Notes: generated by a model from the sequence alone, not told the origin. Counted from the first letter of the stretch, positions 1 through 10,315 are shown. The stretch: 64,000 nt of DNA from Herpetosiphon geysericola (GCF_001306135.1 NZ_LGKP01000021.1:270713-334712), one strand, 5' to 3'. A program made the numbers and translations.

Positions 1-1705
1 GGCATGCAAGGAATTAGGTTTACGCACCGTCGCCGTCTATTCAGAAGCGGATCGCGATGCGCTTCACGTTCGCTATGCAGACGATGCGTTTTTGATCGGC
101 CCCCCGCCAGCAGTTCAAAGTTATTTGCAAACTGAAACTATCCTCGATGTGGCGCGACGCAGTGGCGCTGGCGCGATTCACCCTGGCTACGGCTTTCTCT
201 CGGAAAATACCGATTTTGTGCGCACTTGTGATGCGGCGGGCATTGCCTTTATTGGGCCAACCGCTGATGCCATGGATTTGATGGGTGGGAAGATTCACGC
301 TCGTCAAGTGGCTTTGCGCGCTCATGTGCCGCTGGTGCCAGGCACAACCGAAGCCGTCGAAAGTGTCGCTGAAGCCTTGCGCCTTGGCGAAGAATATGGT
401 TATCCGATTGCGATCAAGGCCAGTGCAGGCGGCGGCGGGCGCGGCTTGAAAGTCGCCTACAGCGCCGAAGAAGTTGAATTTGCCTTTGAAAGCGCTCGTC
501 GTGAAGCAGAAGCAGCCTTCAAAAATGGCGAATTATTTGTTGAAAAATATGTGCTTGATCCCCGCCACATTGAAATTCAAGTGCTAGCCGACCAATATGG
601 CAATGTGGTCTATCTTGGCGAGCGCGATTGCTCGGTGCAACGGCGCCACCAAAAATTGATTGAAGAAACGCCCTCGCCAGCGGTTTCGCCCGAATTGCGT
701 AGCGCCATGGGCGAATGTGCCTTGCGTTTGTGCCGCGAAACCAAGTATGTTGGCGCTGGCACATTGGAGTTTTTACTTGCTCCCGATGGTCAATTTTATT
801 TCCTTGAAATGAACACACGGATTCAAGTTGAGCATACTGTGACCGAAATGGTGACGGGCATCGATTTAGTGCAAGCCCAGATTCGCATCGCTCAAGGCGA
901 AAAGCTCTGGTTCAGCCAAGAAGAAATTCAGTTACGCGGCCATTCGATCCAATGTCGAATCAACGCCGAGGATGCGGCTGCTGGCTTTCGGCCTGCGCTG
1001 GGCACGATTAGCGCCTACAACGAGCCAAAAGGCTATGGCGTGCGGGTTGATGCTGGGGTTGAGCAAGGCACAGTCATTCCGCCATATTATGATTCGATGC
1101 TGGCCAAATTGGTGACGTGGGGTGCAACCCGCAGCGAGGCCTTGCAACGCATGCGTCGTGCGCTCAACGATTACACCATCGAAGGCATTACCACGGTGAT
1201 TCCGTTTCATAAATTGGCCTTGGCCGAGCCAGCCTTTGAGCATGGCGATGTGACGGTGAGCTTTATTCCGCGCTATTTGGAAGAAAAACTCAAGCAATTG
1301 CCAAGCGCAACGCCAAGCGCAACCGAGCCAGCAAGCGAGCAACCAAGCCGCGAACTGACGGTTGAGGTCAACGGACGGCGCTTTACGGTGCGAGTTGCTG
1401 GCGAAGGCTTGAATGCGCCTGTTGCCAACACCAAAGCGGCTGCACCAACGCGGCGAAGCGTCAACAAAAAGCGCGAAGTTGCGACAGATCCCAATGCAGT
1501 GATTTGCCCAATTCAAGGTACAATTGTGGCGATTAAAACCAGCGTTGGCGCAACCGTCGAGGCTGGCCAAGTGGTGTTTGTCGTCGAAGCAATGAAGATG
1601 GAGAACGAAATCGCAACGCCACGGGCTGGGACAATTGCTACACTGAATGGCGAGGTCGGCAAGAGCATCGAAGCAGGCAGCGTTCTCGCAACACTTGAAG
1701 CATAA
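1..1705 (+). CDS. Biotin carboxylase fused to BCCP (acyl-CoA carboxylase alpha-type subunit), 5'-truncated by window edge
   Basis: ATP-dependent carboxylation of a biotin arm, the first half-reaction of acetyl- or propionyl-CoA carboxylase. The reading frame is already open at base 2, where it reads ACKELGLRTVAVYSEAD, so about 19 N-terminal residues lie outside the window. Visible biotin carboxylase/ATP-grasp motifs are the glycine loop GGGGRG (about residue 145 of the visible part), RDCSVQRRHQKLIEE and EMNTRIQVEH. An Ala/Pro/Thr-rich linker leads to a C-terminal biotinyl domain with EAMKMEN, whose biotinylated Lys is 35 residues from the C-terminus. The fusion of both domains is the layout of actinobacterial AccA3 or PccA-like alpha subunits rather than separate AccC and AccB. 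The carboxyltransferase partner is not in the window, so the acyl-CoA substrate cannot be assigned. Confidence 0.93.
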   Translation, partial: ACKELGLRTVAVYSEADRDALHVRYADDAFLIGPPPAVQSYLQTETILDVARRSGAGAIHPGYGFLSENTDFVRTCDAAGIAFIGPTADAMDLMGGKIHARQVALRAHVPLVPGTTEAVESVAEALRLGEEYGYPIAIKASAGGGGRGLKVAYSAEEVEFAFESARREAEAAFKNGELFVEKYVLDPRHIEIQVLADQYGNVVYLGERDCSVQRRHQKLIEETPSPAVSPELRSAMGECALRLCRETKYVGAGTLEFLLAPDGQFYFLEMNTRIQVEHTVTEMVTGIDLVQAQIRIAQGEKLWFSQEEIQLRGHSIQCRINAEDAAAGFRPALGTISAYNEPKGYGVRVDAGVEQGTVIPPYYDSMLAKLVTWGATRSEALQRMRRALNDYTIEGITTVIPFHKLALAEPAFEHGDVTVSFIPRYLEEKLKQLPSATPSATEPASEQPSRELTVEVNGRRFTVRVAGEGLNAPVANTKAAAPTRRSVNKKREVATDPNAVICPIQGTIVAIKTSVGATVEAGQVVFVVEAMKMENEIATPRAGTIATLNGEVGKSIEAGSVLATLEA

Positions 1706-1708
1706 ATA

Positions 1709-1850
1709 CCCATAACCGCGAAGAGCGCGAAGAACATGAATCGAGATCAGGGGTCAGGGGTTAAGAATCAGGAGCGATAATCCAAATGGCCAACCTAAAA
1801 CTCTGTGCCAAATAAACCTTCGTGCTCTTCGTGTCCTTCGTGGTTAAATA
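1709..1850. repeat. Dispersed intergenic repeat, CGAAG/CTTCGTG type
   Basis: Short iterated units such as ACCGCGAAGAGCGCGAAGAA and CTTCGTGCTCTTCGTG lie between accC and mdh. The same wording recurs in at least four other intergenic gaps of this window. In one frame it encodes an HEGHEEHEG peptide, a common source of spurious ORFs. Confidence 0.75.
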
Positions 1851-1909
1851 AAAAATCGGTTAAGGAGCAAGCGTGAGAGATGGGTCGTCGACGCATCTCC
1901 GACACTTGA

Positions 1910-2887
<978 letters not shown>

Positions 2888-2907
2888 TCGGTCGTTTGCT
2901 TACAAGC

Positions 2908-2939
2908 AGCGCTGTGGCTAAAAACCACAGCGCTTTTTT
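2908..2939 (+). terminator. Intrinsic terminator of mdh
   Basis: Perfect inverted repeat AGCGCTGTGG / CCACAGCGCT with a 7-nt loop, running into TTTTTT, 20 nt after the mdh stop codon. Confidence 0.93.
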
Positions 2940-2941
2940 AA

Positions 2942-3388
2942 ATGATGAAGCTCGAAACTGCCCAATCAGCCCGCGTGCGTGGCGATTATGCCAGCGCTAT
3001 GCGAATTTTGAATCAATTACTCGCTGCCGATCAGGCCGATCTTGCGGTGCTAGTTGAGCGTGGGCGGGTCTATGCAGAATTAAACGATCGCGAACAAGCC
3101 CAAGCGCATTTTGAACAAGTATCGTTCGCCGACCCCAATGGCGAGCTTGGTGATGCAGCGCGAACTGAATTATTGCGTTTGCTGGCTCCGCCCAAAGTGC
3201 TGTTTGCGCCACGCCGCAGCCAGCCAACAGAAGTCAAAACCCCGCCCAACCCATGGGCCTTGCGCCTTGTGCTCGTTTTAGTCTTGATTAGCATGCTTTG
3301 CTCGATTGCAGGCATTGGCCTCACCCGCAAGAATGTGCAACAACGCTTTATTCAACCTACGCCCAGCCAAATGATGATAGATCGATGA
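2942..3388 (+). CDS. Small TPR-like protein with C-terminal membrane segment
   Basis: Unknown function, 148 aa. Residues 1-65 look like two tetratricopeptide-type helical pairs (ARVRGDYASAMRILNQLL, then RGRVYAELNDREQAQAHFEQ). A Pro-rich basic stretch follows, then one hydrophobic segment around residues 108-128 (LRLVLVLVLISMLCSIAGIG) and a short polar tail. It looks like a single-pass membrane adaptor, but the partner is unknown. The start ATG ATG at 2942 lies right behind the mdh terminator with no clear ribosome site, so the exact start is uncertain. Confidence 0.65.
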   Translation: MMKLETAQSARVRGDYASAMRILNQLLAADQADLAVLVERGRVYAELNDREQAQAHFEQVSFADPNGELGDAARTELLRLLAPPKVLFAPRRSQPTEVKTPPNPWALRLVLVLVLISMLCSIAGIGLTRKNVQQRFIQPTPSQMMIDR

Positions 3389-3811
3389 ATTATGAAGGAT
3401 GAATTATGAGGGATGAAAGAACAGAGAACATAGGGAAAGGAGATAAGGTGTTGGGGATTGGGGATCGGACTATGGCCTAGCGGAACAATGATTGGCATTT
3501 TCAAGCATCATCCGCCAGCCCAAAGCCTACAGTATAGCCCGGATTCCTCTGCGCCTCTGCGTTACATTAATTGATCCACGAAGCGCACGAAGGAAGAAAC
3601 CGCGAAGCACGCGAAGAGCGCCAAGATTAAGTTTTTTCGCCACAGATTGCCACAGATTGATTTGATTATGCTTCTATATCTAACGCCCATAACCCCCAGC
3701 CCTGATTCCTCTGCGTTAATCGTCCTTTCCACCAAATCTCAGCTCGCCAATAGCCTACAAGCCCAACCCCCAACCCCTGCCTCCCAACCCCTAGCCCCTG
3801 ATCCCCGAACC
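3389..3811. repeat. Repeat-rich intergenic region
   Basis: No convincing gene. It contains several dispersed repeat types: GAACAGAGAACATAGG, ATGAATTATGAAGGATGA, TGCGCCTCTGCGTTA, CCACGAAGCGCACGAAGG, CCGCGAAGCACGCGAAGAG and CCACAGATTGCCACAGATT. These modules recur in other gaps of the window. Confidence 0.8.
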
Positions 3812-5005
3812 CTACTCATGGTTGATTGATTGATTCGCAAGCAACTGTTGATAGAGCGTCTGATGCAATTGGGCAATCGTTTCCCAGCGGAATGAGCTAG
3901 CGATCCGTTTGCCTGCTTGGCTCAGCTGTTGGCACAATTCAGGGTTGGCGGCAAGTTGCTCAACCGCCAAAGCCAGATTAATCGCATCCTCTGGCTCGAC
4001 CAAGAGCACATCGCGTTCGTGGCGCAGCGACGGATCGATCGGCACATGCGGCGGCGTGGTAATTGTCGGCACACCATGGGCCAACATCGCCAACAAACTG
4101 CCGCGCCGATACGATGCACCATCGCTAAATGGCAATGCTGCGCAATCCAAGGCCTGCAAAGTGCGCGAAACCTCGCCCGCGCTCAAATAGCCCGTCCAAT
4201 GGATACGTTGCTCTAGTTCGAGACGGCTAATGGTGGCGCGTAATTGCTCGGCGTAGGCTTCATCTTCGGACGAGCCTGTGCCACCGCCGATAATGACCAA
4301 GCGGGTTGTGGCTGGCAAATATTGCAAGGATTCAACGATCGTATGCACGCCCTTGGTGCTGTTGAGCAAGCCAAAATAACCTAAAAGCACGGTTTCGGCG
4401 GTGGCTCCCAATTGTTGGCGCAGCTGCTCGCGGTCGGCCAAAGGCGCAACTTCAATATTTGCACCAATTGGAATCAAGTGGGCAGGCGGCTCCAATGGCT
4501 GGGTCAAGGTATAAATATCGGGATTACTGCTGGGTGCATCGCCAGCGAGGCGTGATTCATCCTCTGCATTGGTAACGACCACTGCATTGGCATTTTCAAT
4601 CAACAAGCGGGTGACGTAGCGGCGCAATGGGGCAACTTTGGGAGCCAAATAGGGCATACGCAAATCGTGCAAGGTAACCACGGTTGGCTGCGAGAGGGCC
4701 GCGGGCAGCAAATTAACCGCTGGTTTCATGGCATAGGCGCCAGTCTGATATTGAATATGCACAATATCAGCCTCGAACTGCTTGGCTGCATTGCGCACAT
4801 CTTGATGGAGCTTACGACCCCAACCGCGCACCCGCCGCCAAACCAGCCAAGGTTCGGTTTGTTCTGGGCCTTCGCCAGCAGTTAATACGCACACTTGGCA
4901 GCCGATTGCAGTCAAGGCTTCGGCCAATTTGGCAGTGTAATCGCCTACGCCCCCAGGTTGGGGCAGATATTCGGCGGTAAGCAACAAAATTCGCATCATA
5001 ATCAT
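3812..5005 (-). CDS. Glycosyltransferase family 4-like protein
   Basis: 397-residue GT-B fold enzyme that probably transfers a sugar from a nucleotide-sugar donor to a glycan or lipid acceptor. The N-terminal acceptor domain opens with an LLLTAEYLPQPGGVGDYTA stretch typical of GT4 enzymes. The C-terminal donor domain contains LGYFGLLNSTKG, RLVIIGGG, HGVPTITTP and an EPED stretch close to the position of the family's EX7E motif. No signal or membrane segment is seen. Start: three ATG codons cluster at the 5' end (MIMMRILLL), and the third may be the true one. Donor and acceptor are unknown. The downstream side is the 3389-3811 repeat region. Confidence 0.85.
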   Translation of the reverse strand: MIMMRILLLTAEYLPQPGGVGDYTAKLAEALTAIGCQVCVLTAGEGPEQTEPWLVWRRVRGWGRKLHQDVRNAAKQFEADIVHIQYQTGAYAMKPAVNLLPAALSQPTVVTLHDLRMPYLAPKVAPLRRYVTRLLIENANAVVVTNAEDESRLAGDAPSSNPDIYTLTQPLEPPAHLIPIGANIEVAPLADREQLRQQLGATAETVLLGYFGLLNSTKGVHTIVESLQYLPATTRLVIIGGGTGSSEDEAYAEQLRATISRLELEQRIHWTGYLSAGEVSRTLQALDCAALPFSDGASYRRGSLLAMLAHGVPTITTPPHVPIDPSLRHERDVLLVEPEDAINLALAVEQLAANPELCQQLSQAGKRIASSFRWETIAQLHQTLYQQLLANQSINHE

Positions 5006-5090
5006 CGGTGGCTATCAGCAAGGCCATAGCCCAACCCTTACTCCTTGGTTAGCAGATTGCTGGGCTAAACCAGCCTTGCCGTTCGCCCAA

Positions 5091-6110
5091 CTATTTCACT
5101 CGTCCCAATAATTGCTTGGTCAAGCCATGCAACTCGGCAATTGGCTCGGCCTCACCTTGTAAATCGGCCAAGGCTGCCAAGGCTTGCTCGTGATAGAACT
5201 TGGCCACACCAGCAGTATAGCCTTGCGAGCCAGTACGCTCTAAAATCGCCAACACGGTGGGAATATCGCTGGCTTCAAGCTCGCTTTTTTGGTAGATTGC
5301 GGCCAGCGTTTTGCCATCATCTGCATCGGCGTGAGCCAAAGCATGGATAATCGGCAAGCTCTTTTTACGGCCCCAAATATCGTGAGCATCGGGCTTGCCA
5401 GTAACCGCTTCTGCGCCCCAAATGCCCAGCATATCGTCTTCGATTTGGAAGGCCAAACCAAGTGCTTCGCCCCAATTATACAAGGCCGTAGCTTGTTCGC
5501 GGTTGGCATTGCCTAAAATTGCCCCCAAACCAGCAGCAGCAGCAATTAATGCAGCAGTTTTGCGGCTAATCATCGCCAAATAATCGGCTTCGCTAATATC
5601 GAGGCGCTGCTCAAACGACATATCGAGATATTGGCCTTCGCACAAACGAATGATCGTTTGATTGAAGCGGCGCGCAATTTCAACCACAACTGAGGCTTCG
5701 ACCCCAACGTCAGATAAGCGAAAGAGCGAAAGCTGAGCAAGGGTAAACATGCCATCGCCAACGTTAATCGCCTGTGGCACATCCCACAATTTCCAAACCG
5801 TTTCGCGGCCACGGCGGGTTGGGCTGTGATCCTCAATATCGTCGTGGATTAACGAAAAATCGTGTAGCAGCTGAATCGCGGCGGCCAATGGCGCTGCTTG
5901 CTCTGGGTTGCCACCAACTGCTGCACAGGCCAGCAAACAAAAGCGTGGGCGCAGCAATTTGCCACTATCGGCGTGGGTCGGCGCAAGCTGCGCATCGCGC
6001 CAGCCAAGATGATATTCCTGCATCTCATAAAACAGGCTGACCCGAGCATCGGCAGCGGGGAAGGCTTGCTGCATCGCTTGGCGAATCGATTCATCAGAAA
6101 TTTGTTTCAT
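5091..6110 (-). CDS. Polyprenyl (geranylgeranyl/farnesyl-type) diphosphate synthase
   Basis: Head-to-tail prenyltransferase that condenses isopentenyl diphosphate onto allylic diphosphates for quinone, carotenoid or carrier-lipid synthesis. Sequence marks: GKLLRPR at 50-56, first Asp-rich motif DDIED at 90-94 followed by RRGRETVW, GQYLDM near 159, and second Asp-rich motif FQIEDDMLG at 221-229. The first motif has DDxxD spacing, and bulky residues lie 4-8 positions before it (HDFSLIH), but chain length cannot be decided by eye. 339 aa is normal for the family. It is transcribed towards the glycosyltransferase gene (86-nt gap) and divergently from the BlaI-like gene. Confidence 0.9.
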   Translation of the reverse strand: MKQISDESIRQAMQQAFPAADARVSLFYEMQEYHLGWRDAQLAPTHADSGKLLRPRFCLLACAAVGGNPEQAAPLAAAIQLLHDFSLIHDDIEDHSPTRRGRETVWKLWDVPQAINVGDGMFTLAQLSLFRLSDVGVEASVVVEIARRFNQTIIRLCEGQYLDMSFEQRLDISEADYLAMISRKTAALIAAAAGLGAILGNANREQATALYNWGEALGLAFQIEDDMLGIWGAEAVTGKPDAHDIWGRKKSLPIIHALAHADADDGKTLAAIYQKSELEASDIPTVLAILERTGSQGYTAGVAKFYHEQALAALADLQGEAEPIAELHGLTKQLLGRVK

Positions 6111-6239
6111 AGTAACCTCGTACTACGTAATGTCTTTGTAATCTTCAGCTCTAGCACCAATTCTTGCAAGGGCGTACACTCAAAGCAGCTAAGAACAACC
6201 AGTTGCATCACATCTCGCTAAAAAATAAGGAGCCTGCTG

Positions 6240-6662
6240 ATGAGTTTGAAAATGCGCTTTCGTTTCAGCCCAACCCAAGATGGCTTGGTTAAGGTGCTTG
6301 GCCCGTTGGAAACCGAAATTATGGAATTGTTATGGAAAGAAACTCAAGGCACAGTTAAGCAAATTCATCGTTCGTTGCAACATCGCCGCGATATTGCCTA
6401 CACCACGGTGATGACCACGATGAGCCGCTTGGCCGAAAAAGGTATTTTGCACCGCACCCGCGATGGCTTGGCCTACGTTTACAGCCCTGAATTGAGCCAA
6501 GATGAGTTTGTGCAAATGGTTGTGCAACAAGTGCTCGATGGCTTGCTTGATGATTATCCAGATATGACCCTGAGCTATGTAGTTGACTATTTGGCTCGCA
6601 ACGACCCAACCCAACTCAAGCAACTCAGCCGCGATGCTCAAAATCGCTATGCACGGGTCTAA
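6240..6662 (+). CDS. BlaI/MecI/CopY-family winged-helix repressor
   Basis: 140-aa regulator. The N-terminal part (LGPLETEIMELLWKETQGTVKQI) and the recognition region (AYTTVMTTMSRLAEKGILHR) match the penicillinase-repressor family. The C-terminal helices (residues 85-120) fit the dimerisation domain. Classical family members are inactivated by a BlaR-type membrane protease, but none is encoded nearby, so the signal is unknown. RBS AAGGAG is 7 nt before the ATG. A candidate TACTAC half-site, resembling the MecI/BlaI operator half, sits at 6121-6126 in the divergent promoter region with the prenyl synthase gene. This is only suggestive. Confidence 0.9.
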   Translation: MSLKMRFRFSPTQDGLVKVLGPLETEIMELLWKETQGTVKQIHRSLQHRRDIAYTTVMTTMSRLAEKGILHRTRDGLAYVYSPELSQDEFVQMVVQQVLDGLLDDYPDMTLSYVVDYLARNDPTQLKQLSRDAQNRYARV

Positions 6663-6677
6663 AACCCCTCACCCCAA

Positions 6678-6708
6678 CCCCTCTCCCACCTTGGGAGAGG
6701 GGCTTTTT
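6678..6708 (+). terminator. Intrinsic terminator after the BlaI-like gene
   Basis: Inverted repeat CCCCTCTCCCA / TGGGAGAGGGG followed by CTTTTT. The opposite strand lacks a T-run, so it works for the plus strand only. Confidence 0.92.
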
Positions 6709-6723
6709 ATTGTTCTGCTAAAA

Positions 6724-8133
6724 CTAGACGATTTCGCCCCACAGGTCGTAATCGGTGGCCTTGTTGATTGATACATTAGCAAATTGGCCAACTTCGGCAG
6801 CGCCGTAGCCAAACACCAAGCCATCAACTTCGGGCGCATCGCGATACGAACGCCCAACCACAATCTCCCGTCCATCATCATCGGTGCCAGTGCCTTCGAC
6901 CAACACTTTCATAGTTTGGCCAACAAAACGGGCCGTGCGTGCGCGTGAGATCACTTGTTGCACTGCCATGGCTTCGTTCCAGCGCCGCTCTTTGACCCGC
7001 TCGGCAACTTGGTCGGGCAATTCGCCTGCAACCGTGCCTGGCTCCAACGAGTAGCGGAACATGCCAACCCGATCGAATTGCATTTCTTCGAGGAATTCGA
7101 TCAAGGCTTTGAATTCGTCGCGGGTTTCGCCTGGATAGCCCACGATAAACGTGGTGCGCAACGACAAATCGGGCATGGCTTGGCGCAACGAATGCACAAT
7201 CGCCTTGGTTTTGTCGGTATCAGGTGGGCGGCGCATGCGGCGCAAGGTATCTGGGTGGGCGTGCTGCAACGGCATATCAACGTAGTGGCATAATTGGGGC
7301 AGCCGCGCCATGGTTTCAACCAAGTCAGGCGTAACCGATTGCGGATAGGCATACATCAGCCGAATCCAGCGATCGGCGGGCACAACGTTGGCCAATTCTT
7401 CGAGCAAAACCCCAAGGCCATTTTGTTTCATGCCCAAATCGCGGCCATAATCGGTCAGGTGTTGAGCAACCAAGATAATTTCTTGGACTCCAGCCTCGAC
7501 CAACTCGCGGGCTTCGCCTAAAATCGAGCCAACTGCTTTCGAGCGCATATCGCCTTTGAACGAAGGAATGGTACAGAAGGCACAGCGCAAATTACAGCCA
7601 TCGGAAATTTTGAGATAGGCCGAGGGGCCACGTTTGTTACGTTTGATCGCGGTCGTGCGCCAATCGCCATACGCGCCAAGGCTATCGCCAGTTGATGAAG
7701 GCGTGAGGCTCAGATTCAGCCCAGTTGTGGGAATTGCAGTTGGGGCGCCGCCCAGCAAGGGAATGCCAAAGCCAGTGGTTTTGCTTGGTGCAGTGCTACC
7801 AGCAACGACCGAGCCAATCCGCATCCATTCTTTGGTGCTGAGGGTGGCATCGAGCATGGGCACGCGCGAACGCAGCACATCGCCATGGCTTTCGGCCATA
7901 CAGCCAGCAGCAATTAATTTTTGGCCAGGCGCTTTGTTGTTGGCCAACTCTTGCAACACGCCAACGGTTTCTTCGCGGGCGGCGTTGATAAACGAACAGG
8001 TATTGACAATCACCACATCAGCACCAGCGCTGCTATCAACGGCGGTGTGGCCTTCGCGCGTTAGAATGCCATGCATGCCTTCGCTATCGACGGTATTTTT
8101 CGGACAACCTAAAGTAATGATATGAAACTTCAT
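6724..8133 (-). CDS. rimO: Ribosomal protein S12 methylthiotransferase RimO
   Basis: Radical-SAM methylthiotransferase that modifies the conserved Asp of ribosomal protein S12. The N-terminal UPF0004 domain has three Cys for the auxiliary cluster (LGCPKN, VNTCSF, AAGCMAE). The radical SAM motif is CNLRCAFC, within SDGCNLRCAFCTIPSFKG. DMPLQHAHPDTLRRMRR and FIVGYPGET follow, then a C-terminal TRAM-like domain. The LGCPKNTVDSE opening and SFKG after the CxxxCxxC favour RimO over MiaB. 469 aa is slightly long: about 50 extra Gly/Ala/Thr-rich residues lie between the UPF0004 and SAM domains. Confidence 0.94.
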   Translation of the reverse strand: MKFHIITLGCPKNTVDSEGMHGILTREGHTAVDSSAGADVVIVNTCSFINAAREETVGVLQELANNKAPGQKLIAAGCMAESHGDVLRSRVPMLDATLSTKEWMRIGSVVAGSTAPSKTTGFGIPLLGGAPTAIPTTGLNLSLTPSSTGDSLGAYGDWRTTAIKRNKRGPSAYLKISDGCNLRCAFCTIPSFKGDMRSKAVGSILGEARELVEAGVQEIILVAQHLTDYGRDLGMKQNGLGVLLEELANVVPADRWIRLMYAYPQSVTPDLVETMARLPQLCHYVDMPLQHAHPDTLRRMRRPPDTDKTKAIVHSLRQAMPDLSLRTTFIVGYPGETRDEFKALIEFLEEMQFDRVGMFRYSLEPGTVAGELPDQVAERVKERRWNEAMAVQQVISRARTARFVGQTMKVLVEGTGTDDDGREIVVGRSYRDAPEVDGLVFGYGAAEVGQFANVSINKATDYDLWGEIV

Positions 8134-8237
8134 GTGTTGTATAAACTCGATGAGGCAAGCCTCGTTGATAAATAGTTAAGATCGATGTGTCTATTGTACC
8201 AGCAAGTTTCAGTCAAATACGCAGCATCGGAGGCTTT

Positions 8238-8789
8238 ATGCCCGAATTACGCTTGCGGCCACTGAATTGGCCCCACGATCAAGCAGCGATTTGCGCACTC
8301 GACACAGGGTTTAGCACCACGACAATCTATCAAGTGCAGCAAACTGAATTAAGCATCGCATTGGTTTTGGGCGAAATAGCCCAGCCATTTGAAAAACACT
8401 ATGCTTTGAGCGCGGATTGTGAGCGTTTAGCACAACTCACTTGGGTAGTGGTGGCCGAGGATCAAGGCCAGCTGGTGGGTTTGGCGGCATTGGAATATCA
8501 GCAATGGAATCGGCGGGCGGTGCTTGAGCATTGTTATGTTGCTCGGGGCTATCGCGGGCAAGGCTTAGGCCGACAATTGCTCACAGCAGCGCTTGAAGCA
8601 GCGCGGCAATTATCGGCTCGGTGTGTCTGGCTCGAAACTCAAACGACCAATCCAGCAGCAATTGAGTTTTATCGAACAGTCGGATTCCGTTGGTGTGGCA
8701 TCGATATGCAATTGTATGATCCTGCAACACTTGATCCGCGTGAGATTGCCTTATTCTTCAGCTACGATCTCACGGAGATTGGGCTATGA
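8238..8789 (+). CDS. GNAT-family N-acetyltransferase
   Basis: 183-aa acetyl-CoA-dependent acyltransferase. The CoA pyrophosphate loop is VARGYRGQGLGRQLL (residues 101-115). It is followed by the C-terminal motif NPAAIEFYRTVGFRWCGIDM. The substrate is unknown. I chose ATG 8238 because GGAGG at 8229-8233 precedes it at good spacing; a longer reading from 8187 has no ribosome site. The stop codon overlaps the end of the convergent metallohydrolase gene by 6 nt. Confidence 0.88.
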   Translation: MPELRLRPLNWPHDQAAICALDTGFSTTTIYQVQQTELSIALVLGEIAQPFEKHYALSADCERLAQLTWVVVAEDQGQLVGLAALEYQQWNRRAVLEHCYVARGYRGQGLGRQLLTAALEAARQLSARCVWLETQTTNPAAIEFYRTVGFRWCGIDMQLYDPATLDPREIALFFSYDLTEIGL

Positions 8790-9410
8790 TGGGTCGTCGG
8801 GGCAAAGTTTGACCTGTTGGCTGACGTAAATCAGTGGGCGCATCGGGCCATGGCCTGGGTACATCCATTCAACGCCACGCTCGCGCAAGGCCTGAAAACT
8901 ACGTTCGACCAAGGCTTGGCTTTCATCGTCGGCGGCGTAGGGTTGCAAATCGCCAGTGAAGGCAATGCCCTGATCAAGCACCAAACTAATGCTATCGGCA
9001 GAATGGCCAGGTGTGTGGATAATCTCGCCAGCCAGCGCCAACGAGGCCAACCATTCGCGGCTTTGGGCGGTGGTAATTACGCGGGTGTTATCGGGAGTAA
9101 TTGGCTGATAGTTGTATTCGGGCTTGATCAAGCTTTTGAGCAAGGGAATCGCTGGTTGCTGTTCTGCGACAACAATCAACTCAATTCCTTTGGCCTTGAG
9201 TTCTTGCACCAAGCCCGCGTGATCAGGATGATAGTGGGTGATCAACATCGAATGAATTTGATCCAAATCAATATCATTGCGTTTGAGCACCGCCAGCAAT
9301 TTGCCCCATGTGCCAGGCCAACCAGCGTCAATCAGCAAAAAGCCAAAGGTCGAGCCAACCAGATAATAATTGGTTGAATCGTAGCCAACATTGAGAATTC
9401 CAAACGGCAT
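8784..9410 (-). CDS. Metallo-beta-lactamase-fold hydrolase, copy A of a tandem pair
   Basis: 208-aa zinc hydrolase. Metal-binding motif THYHPDH (H59, H61, D63, H64), TPGHS with H136, GDL with D154, and YPGHG near the C-terminus. It opens with NVGYDSTNYYLVG, which is nearly the same in the adjacent copy B. No signal peptide, so cytoplasmic. Substrate unknown; lactonase- or glyoxalase II-like chemistry is possible. RBS GGAGG precedes the ATG. Compared with copy B it has about 13 extra C-terminal residues (IYVSQQVKLCPDDPS). Confidence 0.87.
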   Translation of the reverse strand: MPFGILNVGYDSTNYYLVGSTFGFLLIDAGWPGTWGKLLAVLKRNDIDLDQIHSMLITHYHPDHAGLVQELKAKGIELIVVAEQQPAIPLLKSLIKPEYNYQPITPDNTRVITTAQSREWLASLALAGEIIHTPGHSADSISLVLDQGIAFTGDLQPYAADDESQALVERSFQALRERGVEWMYPGHGPMRPLIYVSQQVKLCPDDPS

Positions 9411-9505
9411 TGCTTGCCTCCATTCAAATAGTTGGATCTAGATTAACCCAAGAATGAGCTGATTAACTCGGCCCTCGGGCTTATTTGCGCTCGGGCATTT
9501 GCTGA

Positions 9506-10090
9506 TTAAAACAACGGACGACAGCCACCATGACCGGGATAGACCAAAGTTACGCCGCGTTTTTGCAATTCCTGCCAGCTTTGTTCAATCAAGGCTGGGT
9601 CTTCCGTATAGCTCGCATACGGATGCAAATCGCCGATAAAAGCGATGCCATTATCCAAAATCAAGCTAACGCTATCATCGGAATGGCCAGGCGTGAGGAT
9701 AATCTCGCCAGCGATGCCAATTGAGGCCAACCATTGACGGGTCGCCTCAACCCGCAGCACGATCGTTTGATCAAAGGTAATTTCTTGGTACTGGTACTGC
9801 GGCTTGATATAGGTTTTGAGAATCGGAATTGCCGCACGTTGCTGTTCGATCACCACCAGTTGCACGCCGTGGGCCTTGAGTTCCTGCACTAAGCCAGCGT
9901 GATCAGGATGATAATGGGTGACCAGTAAATAGCGAATTGTCGTTAATGCGATAGCTTGGCGTTTGAGTTGGGCAAGTAATTTGGCCAACGTTCCAGGCCA
10001 ACCAACATCGAGCATTAAAAAACCGTCAGTCGCTCCAATCAGGTAATAATTGGTTTCATCGTAGCCAACATTGATAATCGTGGATGTCAT
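9506..10090 (-). CDS. Metallo-beta-lactamase-fold hydrolase, copy B of a tandem pair
   Basis: 194-aa paralogue of the next gene downstream; by eye well over half of aligned residues are identical. The metal motifs are intact: THYHPDHAG, TPGHS, GDL and YPGHG. The start is ATG 10090 (MTSTIINVGYDETNYY), which aligns with the start of copy A; an upstream reading from 10150 has no counterpart there. A purine-rich GCGGAAC lies upstream. The 95-nt gap between the copies suggests a tandem duplication, perhaps cotranscribed. Confidence 0.85.
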   Translation of the reverse strand: MTSTIINVGYDETNYYLIGATDGFLMLDVGWPGTLAKLLAQLKRQAIALTTIRYLLVTHYHPDHAGLVQELKAHGVQLVVIEQQRAAIPILKTYIKPQYQYQEITFDQTIVLRVEATRQWLASIGIAGEIILTPGHSDDSVSLILDNGIAFIGDLHPYASYTEDPALIEQSWQELQKRGVTLVYPGHGGCRPLF

Positions 10091-10315
10091 AGTTGAATGT
10101 TCCGCTCTAGTAAGGCTACTCACCACACGCACATCACCATAGTAGCGCATCCAAACGCTTATGCAGACAGCCGCAAGATTGATTTAATCGGTAACTAAAC
10201 CATAACCATGGGTCGTATGAATATTCCTTGCCAGAGCGAACCTGATAGTGCTAGGATAGCCATAATTAATCATGTTTGATCTGAATGTAGATATAGATAG
10301 TTAAGGAGTTGAGCC

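Noticed and set aside
932..1570. Long antisense ORF (212 aa) in the biotin carboxylase gene
   Set aside because: Fully antisense to a conserved gene, low-complexity composition, no ribosome site; a shadow of codon bias.
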